The notes under the pieces are model-generated. The model did not search any database. It was not told the DNA's origin and saw only the letters and a list, made by a program, of their open reading frames with translations. The translations under genes were made by a program, and so were the position numbers. From NCBI GenBank assembly GCA_947505565.1, contig CANNLB010000028.1, positions 1-10,291 on the forward strand: 10,291 nucleotides of DNA, read 5' to 3'. This DNA is from Acidobacteriota bacterium. GTDB taxonomy: Bacteria; Acidobacteriota; Terriglobia; Bryobacterales; Bryobacteraceae. Shown in pieces: positions 1 through 6,775 of the stretch (position 1 is the stretch's first letter; the number at the start of each line of letters is the position of its first letter).

Positions 1-181
1 GGTAGTAGCCACGGCCACCTGTGCCGATGATGCCGAGTTGGAGCTGGCTATTGGCGGCTTTCACCTTTTGAATCCACGGTGCGCCGGTGATGACGCCGGC
101 TGCGACGGCGGCACCCGCGGCGGCAGTTTTCACCGCGTCGCGACGCGAGATCTCGTTTTTCTTGTCGTTGGCATCAGCCAT
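1..181 (-). CDS. Gfo/Idh/MocA-family oxidoreductase, Tat-exported (N-terminal part only)
   Basis: Only the first 60 codons lie in the window; the gene runs off the left edge. The protein begins MADANDKKNEISRRDAVKTA. This is a twin-arginine signal (SRRDAVK) followed by an Ala/Gly/Val-rich hydrophobic stretch to about residue 31 and a likely cleavage site near KAANSQ. Residues 49-58 read LGIIGTGGRG, the first strand and G-x-G-x-x-G dinucleotide-binding loop of a Rossmann fold. A Tat signal followed directly by this type of Rossmann loop is characteristic of periplasmic Gfo/Idh/MocA proteins, NAD(P)-dependent sugar or cyclitol oxidoreductases common in Acidobacteriota and Planctomycetota. The substrate cannot be told. 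The start at 181 is chosen because a strong Shine-Dalgarno lies just upstream; an ATG at 174 lacks such spacing. It follows the YihY gene after 32 bp and is probably the last visible gene of the same unit. Confidence 0.8.
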   Translation of the reverse strand, partial: MADANDKKNEISRRDAVKTAAAGAAVAAGVITGAPWIQKVKAANSQLQLGIIGTGGRGYY

Positions 182-185
182 TCGT

Positions 186-193
186 TCACCTCT
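186..193 (-). promoter_or_regulatory. Ribosome binding site of the Gfo/Idh/MocA gene
   Basis: Read on the minus strand the sequence is AGAGGTGA, ending 4 nt before the ATG at 181. It is among the clearest Shine-Dalgarno sequences in the window and fixes the start of the downstream gene. The 32-bp gap around it (182-213) shows no terminator-like hairpin. Confidence 0.6.
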
Positions 194-213
194 ATCAGAA
201 CCCACTATTATAT

Positions 214-1005
214 TCAAATTGCTTCATCGCGCGAGCGGCCGGACCATTCCGCTCCAGCGAGAATAATCATGCTGGCGAGAAAACTGACGAACACGATAAT
301 GACGGCCCAGTAGAAGGGGCCGTATTCGATTTGGAGTTTGCGGAGGAACCACGGCCAGATGAGGTGGAGGATTAACTTCAAGGCTTCGAGGGCGAAGCCG
401 ACGGTGATGGCGGTGGGGACGACGCGGGCGATGGGAATCTTGCGGTTGGGGAGGACCCAGTAGATGGCGAAGAGGCTGGCCATAGTAAGGCTGATGGAGA
501 GGAATTTGTCATAGAAGGGGGCCATGATGCCGAGGACGGGGCCGGAGGTTTGGGCGTAGTCGCGGCTGAGGGAGGACAGGATGATGGAGAGGATGGAGAG
601 GGATCCGCAGGCGAAGATGAGGCCCATGGAGACGAGCTGATTTTTGAAAAAGCTGCGATTTTCCGTGATGCCCCAAGCGCGGTTCAGGGCGACTTCGAGG
701 GGTTCGAAGATGCCGTTGGCGGTGAAGAGGAGCAGGAGGACGGAGGTGTAGCTAAAGTGGGAGAAGCGATTGGGGACCCAGCCGATGCCGGAGCGGATTT
801 GTTTTTCGACTTCGGGGCCGAAGAGGTCGGACATGGCGAAATAGACCGACTGTTCGGCGGTGTTCCAGCCGGCAAGGCGGGCGAACCAGATGAGAACGAG
901 AAGGAACGGGAAGAACGAAAGTAGGACGTTGGCAGCGATGGAGAAGGCGTAGACGTGGACTTCGACTTCGAAGAGGTATTTGACGGTGGGGATAAGTTTA
1001 CGCAT
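214..1005 (-). CDS. YihY/BrkB-family inner-membrane protein
   Basis: This is a 263-residue integral membrane protein. It has about six hydrophobic segments at roughly residues 19-44, 85-105, 122-145, 165-185, 196-218 and 230-252. The first contains AFSIAANVLLSFFPFLLVLI, which matches the A-x-x-Y/F-x-x-LSxFPxLL signature of the YihY/BrkB (formerly 'ribonuclease BN') family; the later stretch GIFEPLEVALNRAWGI also fits. The family's biochemical role is unsettled, and the old RNase BN label is known to be wrong. The ATG at 1005 is chosen because family members begin a few residues before the first membrane segment. A longer frame open to 1104 would add a Ser/Thr/Pro/Asn-rich tail that is only the shadow of the upstream gene. 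The start overlaps the stop of the DUF3226-like gene by 8 bp and has no clear Shine-Dalgarno, so it probably depends on translational coupling. Confidence 0.85.
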   Translation of the reverse strand: MRKLIPTVKYLFEVEVHVYAFSIAANVLLSFFPFLLVLIWFARLAGWNTAEQSVYFAMSDLFGPEVEKQIRSGIGWVPNRFSHFSYTSVLLLLFTANGIFEPLEVALNRAWGITENRSFFKNQLVSMGLIFACGSLSILSIILSSLSRDYAQTSGPVLGIMAPFYDKFLSISLTMASLFAIYWVLPNRKIPIARVVPTAITVGFALEALKLILHLIWPWFLRKLQIEYGPFYWAVIIVFVSFLASMIILAGAEWSGRSRDEAI

Positions 1006-1576
1006 GCGATTTGGTTTGGACGCGGTGGAGGATTCGGGCGAGTTGGAGGAGGGGTTCCTGGTTGAGGACGTCGTGGAACGCGGACTTTTGGAGGGCGTTG
1101 CCAAATTCCGAGGCGTAATCGCTTAGAGTGGAGCGAATGATGTCGGCGGTGTAGCTTTTCGCCCGGCGGGCGGGGTTGGGGTCGTGGGGTGCCCCACACT
1201 TTCGAAGTGAGTCGAGGCAGGCGTGGATAGGTGCTTGGCTTGACTTGTGCGCTTGGAGGGTACGGTCCTCGATGCAGCCTTCGGGCCCGTTGTCGGGAAC
1301 GATGCAGCTCTGGACGTGGGGAAAGGCCGCGCGGAGAGCGTTTGGGGCGCTTTCGAAGGCTGCGGCGGCGGAGTCTCCGGCGTCGCCGACGACGGTGATA
1401 GTACGCGTGGAGCAGGAGGATGGTGGCCGCACAACGAGGCGCAGTTCCTCGCCGTACTTGCAGATGCCGCCGCAGTCGAGGACACCGAGGAACCCGTTCA
1501 TCGGGTAAGTGCTCAGTTGGTGTCGGCAGAGTTCTTGTTCGTCTTTCCCTTCGACCAGAAACAGGTGAGCCGTCAT
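998..1576 (-). CDS. TOPRIM-like DUF3226-type protein, partner of the upstream ATPase
   Basis: This 192-residue protein begins MTAHLFLVEGKDEQEL; the VEGKDE at residues 8-13 is the Glu-containing first motif of TOPRIM-like folds. A second acidic motif follows at TVVGDAGDS (residues 61-69), where a D-A-D would be expected but G67 stands in the second acidic position. A third conserved-looking block is CIVPDNGPEGCIED (residues 91-104). This arrangement matches proteins annotated DUF3226, often found directly after a small AAA/OLD-type ATPase gene. Its start overlaps the stop of that ATPase by 4 bp (ATGA), so the two are translationally coupled and probably worked as a complex. By analogy with OLD-family nucleases and ATPase/TOPRIM pairs such as PARIS, a nuclease or RNA/DNA-targeting role is possible but inferred. 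The altered acidic motif and broken partner suggest reduced or lost activity. The family call comes from memory of motifs and is moderate in certainty. Confidence 0.62.
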   Translation of the reverse strand: MTAHLFLVEGKDEQELCRHQLSTYPMNGFLGVLDCGGICKYGEELRLVVRPPSSCSTRTITVVGDAGDSAAAAFESAPNALRAAFPHVQSCIVPDNGPEGCIEDRTLQAHKSSQAPIHACLDSLRKCGAPHDPNPARRAKSYTADIIRSTLSDYASEFGNALQKSAFHDVLNQEPLLQLARILHRVQTKSHA

Positions 1577-2629
1577 CGAATGTCGAGTTCCATTTCGAGA
1601 GTGCCGAAGGCATCGGCTTCGTGGTGATCGGCGAGGGCGTCGAGGTGGAAGTAGCGAATGTCTTCGCCGCCGGCCGCGATGGCACTTACGACCATTTCCT
1701 GGCTATGGGTGGTGCAAAAAATTTGTTTATCCATCGTTTTTGCGGTCTCTCGGATAGCGCGCCAAACTTCGGGCAAGACGGAGGAGTGAACTCCGTCTTC
1801 GATTTCGTCGACCAGCCAGCTTCCTCCACGCCGCGCTAGACCGGCGAGGAGGATCCGCAAGACTTGCATTACGCCGTCGCCGCGGGGTTGATACCGGATA
1901 GGGATCACCGTTTCCAAGGGCGGCGTAGATGGGGCTTCGGTCATTTTGCAGAATCGCAATCAGCTGCTGGAGCTCGGGAAGAAGGTTTTTGAGGCAAGCG
2001 GCCCAAAGAGACTCGCGGTCTTCTCTCAGGATCTGACCAAATTGGTCTTCAATCTTTTCAGGCTCCTGGGCCTGAGCCCAGACGCAGACGACTGGTTCCC
2101 AGGGCGAAAGGTTATACGACCAGTTCCAGGAGCCGTCCGTGGAATGATAGACCAAGGCCTCGGCGGGCGCTCCGTTGACAGTGGTGGTCTTACTACGGAG
2201 TATCCGACCCGCTTGATGCCACTGTTGCAGGCTCAGGAGGACGGCGGGGTTTTGCTTCGCCAACAACACAATTTGATTCGATTCGTTGAGCTGGAAAAGC
2301 TTACTGAGTTCGGTCTGGACCTGAGTGCCCTTCCATTCGCCCCGAATGCTCACGGTGCCGTTGGCTGGAGACCGATGGAACAGAAGACCCCACGGATCAT
2401 CAACTCCAGACTTCCCTTCCGTGCTGGTGGACGGTAGCATGATGATGCCTCGACGAAAATGCTGACGCTCGGGGCGCAGTGGTTCTGGCGCTAGGAGTAG
2501 TTCACAGGCTCCGAGGATGCCGTTCTTTCCGGCGCTGTTCTTGCCGCCGAAGATGTTGACTCGGCGGAGGCCGTCAATCTTCAGATTTTGAAAGGCTCGG
2601 ACGTTGGTGATCTCTAGAGAGGTGAACAT
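1573..2629 (-). pseudogene. AAA/OLD-type ATP-binding protein, frameshifted
   Basis: The reading begins MFTSLEITNVRAFQNLKIDG, the typical opening of small SMC/ABC-like ATPases of the AAA_15/AAA_21/OLD group. It continues in one frame for about 247 codons and must then shift by one base near 1884-1887. The second frame gives GDGVMQVLRILLAGL (signature-helix region), Walker B SWLVDEIEDGVH and the switch/H-loop IFCTTHSQEM, and ends at a TGA overlapping the next gene. Joined, the protein would be about 350 residues, a normal family length. The P-loop at residues 29-36 reads GKNSAGKN: Asn replaces the obligatory Thr/Ser that helps bind magnesium. A GGGAGG ribosome site 8 nt upstream and a 3-bp gap to the GMC gene show the gene start is well placed in the operon. 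Frameshift plus altered P-loop point to a decaying gene; a sequencing error could explain only the first. Confidence 0.75.
1880..1890 (-). other. Frameshift site in the ATPase gene
   Basis: The frame that encodes the N-terminal two thirds (ending ...GDPYPVSTP) and the frame that encodes the C-terminal third (starting RGDGVMQVL) meet at a C4 run on the minus strand (1884-1887). Removing one base here restores a continuous reading, so the simplest event is a 1-bp insertion in the C run (or a 2-bp deletion). Without correction the first frame continues in Arg-rich nonsense and stops at 1727. I see no stimulatory hairpin or in-frame stop at the shift that would suggest programmed +1 frameshifting. 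Confidence 0.65.
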
Positions 2630-2632
2630 GGG

Positions 2633-4252
2633 CTAGGCCTCCCGGCGCTTCAGGCGGTCGACGATGCGTTCGCTGCCGCGCATGGCCAGGGCCAGGATTG
2701 TCAGCGTCGGGTTTTGATTACCGGCGGTAACGAAAATACCGGCGTCGTGGACGAAGAGGTTCGGCACGTCGTGAGACTGGCCATACGAGTCGGTCACTGA
2801 GGTCTTCGGATCTGCACCCATGCGGGCCGTACCCACGTAATGAATCGAATGGCCGTAGGGGGACCAAGTCGGGTTCTTCGGCGGGAAGTACTCGGCACCG
2901 GCCGCCTTTAAAAGCTCTTCGCCGGTCTCCATCATGTCCTTAAACATCGCCTTCTCGTTGTCGCGATATTTGAAGTGAAAACGGATGCCGGGGATGCCGG
3001 CGTCGTCCTTCAACTTTTCGTCAACCTCGATTCGGTTGTCCCGGTAGGGGAGCACTTCGCCCTGGAAGAGAACGGAGGCTCCAGCGGTGTGATAGTCGCG
3101 GATACTCTTCTTCCACTGCTGGCCGAAGCCGGGGATCGACTTGCCGGCAAACGTCGTTTCGCCGGTGCTGCCGCCGGGAAAGATTTGATAGCCGCGGAGG
3201 AACTTTTTGCCGCGCCAGTTTTTGGTGAGATCGGGGATGAAGCTGTGCGCTCCGTTGCCATCCTCGTTCGTCACGGCACGACCGGTCAACTGCGGGAGAT
3301 GGCCGCCGATCGACGCGTACATGTGCTCGGAGAGATACCGCCCGACGAGGCCGGAGGAGTTAGCGATTTTCGAATTGAGGAGAATATGGGCCGATTCGAC
3401 GCAGCCGGCGGCCATGACGAACTGCTTGGCTTCGAGCTCCTTCCACGTCTTGTTGGCGACGTCGTAGTAGTGGGCTTTGCGGGCTCGGCCTTCCTTATCG
3501 AGTTCGATGGAACGGACTCGGGAGCCGGGCATGAGGGTCAACTTGCCGGTCTTTTCCGCGGTGTTGACGAAGACGCGGAGGGAATCGAATTTGGATCCGC
3601 TGTCGCAGCCGACCCAGCAGGGGCCGCAGTAGTGACAGGCGGGGCGGCCGTTGTGATCCTTCGTCAGAATCGCCTTCGGGATGGGAATCATCTCGAGGCC
3701 CTTACCGAGCTTGCCGGCGACCTTGGCGAACTCGAGTTCAGCCACCTTCGGGTTCAGGGCCGGGAGGCCGTTGTTCAGGGGAAAGGCACCGAGGGGCTTG
3801 CCGGAGGAGGAGACGCCGATAAGGGCTTCCACCTTGTCGTACCAGGGGGCGATGTCGGCGTAAGAGATGGGCCAGCGGGTGTCGTGATCGTCGAGAGGTC
3901 GGAACTCTTCGACGCCAAGGCGAGGGGTGACGCCGGCCCAGAAGAGGCTTTTGCCGCCGACGGCGCGGACGCGGACGAATTGGAAATAGTCGTCGCCGAC
4001 CCAGCCGTAGGGCTCCTTTTTATCGTCGATGAGGAATTTTGATTCTTCGAGGTATTCCTGAAAGTAGTCGCCGCGGAGGCCACGTTTGGGAAGGTTCCAT
4101 CGGCGGAGGCGATGGACGGGGAGTTCGGAGGGATCGCGTTTGGCTCCGGCTTCGAGCATGGCAACGTCGAGGCCAGCCTGCGTCAAGACGTGACCGGTCA
4201 TGCCGCCAGCGGCGCCTGAACCGATGATGCAAACGTCGTAGATTTTCGCCAT
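2633..4252 (-). CDS. GMC-family FAD-dependent oxidoreductase (gluconate/glucose dehydrogenase-like large subunit)
   Basis: This 539-residue flavoprotein probably oxidises a sugar, sugar acid or other alcohol. The N-terminus holds the FAD Rossmann motif VCIIGSGAAGG (G11-x-G13-x-x-G16) with the ribose-binding acid E34 in MLEAG. The C-terminal domain carries the GMC active-site pair: H471 in YGHSIHYVGTARMG and N514 in AGNQNPTLT. A Cys cluster, C206-x2-C209-x2-C212-x3-C216, lies in the middle; in FAD-dependent glucose and gluconate dehydrogenases a comparable Cys-rich motif binds an Fe-S cluster, so electron transfer to a cytochrome or quinone is likely. The gene starts 3 bp after its subunit-3-like partner, with a GAGGA ribosome site 8 nt upstream. 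It has no signal peptide, so it is probably carried across the membrane with the Tat-signal partner. The substrate is not predictable from sequence alone. Confidence 0.9.
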   Translation of the reverse strand: MAKIYDVCIIGSGAAGGMTGHVLTQAGLDVAMLEAGAKRDPSELPVHRLRRWNLPKRGLRGDYFQEYLEESKFLIDDKKEPYGWVGDDYFQFVRVRAVGGKSLFWAGVTPRLGVEEFRPLDDHDTRWPISYADIAPWYDKVEALIGVSSSGKPLGAFPLNNGLPALNPKVAELEFAKVAGKLGKGLEMIPIPKAILTKDHNGRPACHYCGPCWVGCDSGSKFDSLRVFVNTAEKTGKLTLMPGSRVRSIELDKEGRARKAHYYDVANKTWKELEAKQFVMAAGCVESAHILLNSKIANSSGLVGRYLSEHMYASIGGHLPQLTGRAVTNEDGNGAHSFIPDLTKNWRGKKFLRGYQIFPGGSTGETTFAGKSIPGFGQQWKKSIRDYHTAGASVLFQGEVLPYRDNRIEVDEKLKDDAGIPGIRFHFKYRDNEKAMFKDMMETGEELLKAAGAEYFPPKNPTWSPYGHSIHYVGTARMGADPKTSVTDSYGQSHDVPNLFVHDAGIFVTAGNQNPTLTILALAMRGSERIVDRLKRREA

Positions 4253-4255
4253 GGG

Positions 4256-4798
4256 TTAGCTCCTCTGCCTGAGCAAGGGTTGGTGGCCGGGAGGGGGCTT
4301 AAGGTCGGCGGGTTGGGCACCGGGGAACTCGCGGAGGAAGGTGTAGCCCTTGTAGCCAAGCTCCTTGGTGATGCCTTCGCGGGAGGTGTAGAAGCCGTCG
4401 ACGCAAGCGTCTTTCAGCATGACGAAGAATCGTTCGGCGGGGGTGCGGGGGCGGAACTCGTTGGCGGCGGCGGCAGTGAGTAGCACCGTCGGATTGGCGG
4501 CGCCGATGTAGGGACGGATGCCGGTTTGCCAAGCGGTCTGAAGGGGCTTTTGGGCATGGCAGACCACGGTTTCGATGTATTGCGTGACCCCGGCGGCGAG
4601 GGCGCCGCCGCTGCGTTCGTCGGCAGGGATGATGAGGGCGGTGAGTTGATCGAGGGTGGCGCGTTCTTTTGCCGTGAAGAAGACGGGCGTGGCGGGCGCG
4701 ACTTGGAGGGCGAGATCGTGATGGTGCTGCTGGGCCGAAGCAACGGCTTCAGCCCAGAGCGCGGCGGCGAGGGAGGCAAAATCGCGGCGTGAAAGCAT
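4256..4798 (-). CDS. Gluconate 2-dehydrogenase subunit 3-like protein with Tat signal
   Basis: This 180-residue protein starts MLSRRDFASLAAALWAEAVA, a textbook twin-arginine signal with cleavage near ASAQQ. The mature part has the family hallmarks: FTAKERATLDQLTALIIPAD (about residues 41-60), a following Gly/Ala-rich loop, and near the C-terminus FFVMLKDACVDGFYTSREGI followed by ELGYKGY. Small proteins of this family are the gamma subunit of membrane-bound GMC dehydrogenases. They act as escort and assembly partners, providing the Tat signal for the signal-less flavoprotein encoded next door. The ATG at 4798 is preferred over an upstream in-frame ATG at 4879 because it places the twin arginines at residues 4-5; the upstream version would lie inside the M28 gene. 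Gaps are 4 bp to the M28 stop and 3 bp to the GMC start. Confidence 0.85.
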   Translation of the reverse strand: MLSRRDFASLAAALWAEAVASAQQHHHDLALQVAPATPVFFTAKERATLDQLTALIIPADERSGGALAAGVTQYIETVVCHAQKPLQTAWQTGIRPYIGAANPTVLLTAAAANEFRPRTPAERFFVMLKDACVDGFYTSREGITKELGYKGYTFLREFPGAQPADLKPPPGHQPLLRQRS

Positions 4799-4802
4799 GG
4801 CC

Positions 4803-6143
4803 CTAGGGTAGCTTGCGCTGGACGATACGGTAAACCGATACGGGGCTTTCGTTGCCTTCTTTGTCGACGGCTTTGACACCGAGGACGATGTCGTCGATCG
4901 AGACGTCGACGAGGCGGAACTCCTTGCCGATCCCGACCCACTGCTCCTTCTCCCAGAAGGGGGCGGTGGACTCTCGGCGGACGACTGAAAAGCCGGCGAG
5001 GTCGGTGATGTCGCCGACCTCTTTCCACTTGAGGAAGGCGTCGTAGCCGGTTTTGCCGCGGCTGAGGCTGGGGCCTTCCACCTCTTCGTTGCTGGTAACG
5101 GAGCGGGTTTTGGTGGAGATGTCCGGGGCGGGCGGGGCCCAGGCGAGAGCGGCGGCGACGGCAGCGTTAACCTGCGTCACGCGGGCGGCATAGGCCGGGG
5201 AGGCGTTGGCGAAGGTGTCGGAACCGGTGTGCTGGTTGGCGTAGAACTCGCTGGGCGTCGTGAAGCGGACGGCGGGGTAGCCAATGCGGTCAAAGGGGGT
5301 GTGGTCGCCGCCGCGGCCGAAGCGGTCGGCACGGAAGACGGCGTTGACGTTCATGGAGGGGACGTAGCGTTCTCCCACTTCTTTGACGTAGCGGGCGAGG
5401 GTACGGGAGGGCGAATCGATGGGGTCTTCCGAGAAGAGGCGGACGGAGGAGTTGGCGGCGCGTCCGTTGCCGGCCATGTCATTGCCGATGATGTCGTTGT
5501 TGAGCACGGCGTCGATGATGGTGTTTTCCGCTTTAGCGCGTTTGGCGTATTCGTTGGCGCCGAGGAGACCGTACTCTTCGCCAGCGAAGGCGACGAAGAC
5601 TATGGTTTTTTCGAACTCGTATTGACTCATGACGCGGGCGAGTTCCATGACGGCGGCGGTGCCGGAGCCATCGTCAGAAACGCCGGGGGCGTCGGCGGCG
5701 ATGGTAGCTTCCTGGTCCATGCGTTCAAGTTCGCCAACTTTCGTGCGGACGATGTGGAGGGAGTCGTAGTGGCCGCTGATGATGACGTGGCGGTCTTTCT
5801 GGATGGTGCCAGGGAGAACGGCGACAACGTTGACGATTTTGACGTCGCGGAACACGCGGCCGGATTGCTTGAGCTGGTGTTCGTCGAGGGTGACCTGAAG
5901 GCGGGGGCTGTAGGCCTTCATGGAGTCGGCGATCCACCGGTACGCGGCACCTACGCCCCGGGTGGGATGTTCGTGGGAAGAGAAAATATTGCGGGTTCCA
6001 AAGGCTTCGAGCCGCTGCAGCGTGGCGGCGATGCGTGCGATAGAGACGGAGGAAACGATCTTTTCAACTTTGGGGTTGAGCGACTTCGGGGGCGCTTGAC
6101 CATGCAGAGAAAAGACGAAAAGGAGGGAGAGACAGAGACGCAT
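4803..6143 (-). CDS. Secreted M28-family zinc metallopeptidase with C-terminal beta domain
   Basis: This 446-residue protein begins MRLCLSLLFVFSLHGQA, a Sec signal peptide with cleavage near residue 17. The M28 (aminopeptidase Y/S or PSMA-like) dizinc core is complete. It includes H125 and D127 in SGHYDS, bridging D157 in GVSDDGSG, the catalytic Glu pair E189-E190 in FAGEEYGLLG, D217 in LNNDIIGND, and H305 in YANQHTGSDTF. From about residue 365 a separate segment (FLKWKEVGDITDLAGFSVV... to SPVSVYRIVQ) looks like a fibronectin-III-type beta domain, seen after the catalytic domain in several secreted M28 enzymes. It likely removes N-terminal amino acids from peptides in the periplasm or outside the cell. 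It is the first gene of the minus-strand unit and shares a 32-bp divergent spacer with psd. No clear ribosome site precedes the ATG. Confidence 0.93.
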   Translation of the reverse strand: MRLCLSLLFVFSLHGQAPPKSLNPKVEKIVSSVSIARIAATLQRLEAFGTRNIFSSHEHPTRGVGAAYRWIADSMKAYSPRLQVTLDEHQLKQSGRVFRDVKIVNVVAVLPGTIQKDRHVIISGHYDSLHIVRTKVGELERMDQEATIAADAPGVSDDGSGTAAVMELARVMSQYEFEKTIVFVAFAGEEYGLLGANEYAKRAKAENTIIDAVLNNDIIGNDMAGNGRAANSSVRLFSEDPIDSPSRTLARYVKEVGERYVPSMNVNAVFRADRFGRGGDHTPFDRIGYPAVRFTTPSEFYANQHTGSDTFANASPAYAARVTQVNAAVAAALAWAPPAPDISTKTRSVTSNEEVEGPSLSRGKTGYDAFLKWKEVGDITDLAGFSVVRRESTAPFWEKEQWVGIGKEFRLVDVSIDDIVLGVKAVDKEGNESPVSVYRIVQRKLP

Positions 6144-6147
6144 GGGT

Positions 6148-6170
6148 TTATCTGCGAAAATAGCAGATTA
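6148..6170. promoter_or_regulatory. Inverted repeat in the divergent spacer between the M28 gene and psd
   Basis: The 32-bp gap 6144-6175 separates two divergent start codons. It contains TTATCTGC (6148-6155) and GCAGATTA (6163-6170), 8-bp arms with one mismatch around the 7-bp spacer GAAAATA. A further half-site-like ACAGAT sits at 6170-6175. The six inner bases of each arm (ATCTGC/GCAGAT) are a perfect match. It could be an operator shared by both genes or part of overlapping -10 elements; no good -35 boxes or Shine-Dalgarno sequences are visible, so transcripts may be leaderless. Chance occurrence is possible at this length. Confidence 0.35.
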
Positions 6171-6175
6171 CAGAT

Positions 6176-6775
6176 ATGGTTATCGACGGAATTTACTACG
6201 CGCTCGGTCTGCTGGCAGGCGGAGCGTTGGCTGGCTACCTGACTCGCCCCTGGATGGCGGTTCCTTTTGTAATCTTGGCGATGTTTTGCCTATGGTTCTT
6301 TCGGGACCCGGAACGGGAAGTGCCCGGGGGGGCGGTGGCGGTTTCGCCGGCCGATGGAAAGGTGACGTTGATCAAGCAGATCGACGGGAAGACGCGGGTG
6401 AGCATTTTTTTGAACGTGTTCGATGTGCACGTGAACCGCACGCCGATTGCGGGGCGGGTGGTGGAAGTGAAGTATCAGACCGGGAAGTTTTTGGTGGCGA
6501 GCAAGGACGAGGCGTCGACCGATAACGAGATGAACACGATGGTGGTGGAGGCTCCGGACGGGGTGCGGGTGGCTTTCAGCCAGATTGCCGGGTTGATTGC
6601 ACGCCGCATTATCTGCAGCAAGAAGGTCGGCGATACCTTGGCCGCCGGAGAGCGGATGGGCTACATCAAGTTTGGTTCGCGGGTGGATGTTTGGTTTGGT
6701 CCGGAATGGAATATTGCCGTGAAAGTGGGCGACCGCGTTTCGGCGGCTTCGTCCGTAATCGCAAAAAGGAAATAA
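6176..6775 (+). CDS. psd: Phosphatidylserine decarboxylase, short form
   Basis: The enzyme removes CO2 from phosphatidylserine to give phosphatidylethanolamine at the inner membrane. At 199 residues it belongs to the short, single-domain PSD subfamily rather than the longer E. coli-type enzyme. Two N-terminal hydrophobic segments (about 5-22 and 26-42) anchor it. Visible motifs are the catalytic Asp in SPADGKV (D60), the catalytic His in FLNVFDVHVNR (H85), and the self-cleavage site KFGSRVD, where S168 becomes the pyruvoyl cofactor and separates a large beta chain from a small alpha chain of about 32 residues. Its stop overlaps the pssA start by one base (TAATG), matching the metabolic order of the two enzymes. 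No Shine-Dalgarno is seen before the ATG, which lies 32 bp from the divergent M28 start. A G7 run at 6326-6332 does not break the frame. Confidence 0.95.
   Translation: MVIDGIYYALGLLAGGALAGYLTRPWMAVPFVILAMFCLWFFRDPEREVPGGAVAVSPADGKVTLIKQIDGKTRVSIFLNVFDVHVNRTPIAGRVVEVKYQTGKFLVASKDEASTDNEMNTMVVEAPDGVRVAFSQIAGLIARRIICSKKVGDTLAAGERMGYIKFGSRVDVWFGPEWNIAVKVGDRVSAASSVIAKRK

Noticed and set aside
38..313. Plus-strand 91-codon frame at the left edge
   Set aside because: It is antisense to the Tat signal region of the Gfo/Idh/MocA gene and the end of the YihY gene, with no motif.
1006..1104. N-terminal extension of the YihY protein
   Set aside because: The extra 33 residues are Ser/Thr/Asn-rich and lie fully inside the coding sequence of the upstream gene. 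The family starts near the ATG at 1005.
684..1685. Minus-strand 333-codon frame across the DUF3226-like and YihY genes
   Set aside because: Its Pro/Arg/Ser-rich sequence is the out-of-frame reading of two recognised genes, and the YihY membrane segments lie in another frame.
1727..1885. Arg-rich C-terminal tail of the first ATPase frame
   Set aside because: The tail has no family similarity, while the other frame over the same bases gives the GDG, Walker B and H-loop motifs. It is read only because of the frameshift.
1880..1890. Programmed +1 frameshifting in the ATPase
   Set aside because: There is a C4 run, but no in-frame stop or clear stimulatory structure at the shift. The gene also has an impaired P-loop, so decay or a sequence error is simpler.
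2975..4042. Long plus-strand open frame of 355 codons opposite the GMC gene
   Set aside because: It is antisense to a well-supported GMC oxidoreductase. Its protein is an Asp/Glu/Gly/Val-rich string with no motif, as expected from the reverse of a GC-rich gene.
5229..6242. Plus-strand open frame of 337 codons opposite the M28 gene
   Set aside because: It is antisense to an M28 peptidase with all zinc ligands and would also run into psd. Its composition is Gly/Val/Asp-rich without recognisable motifs.
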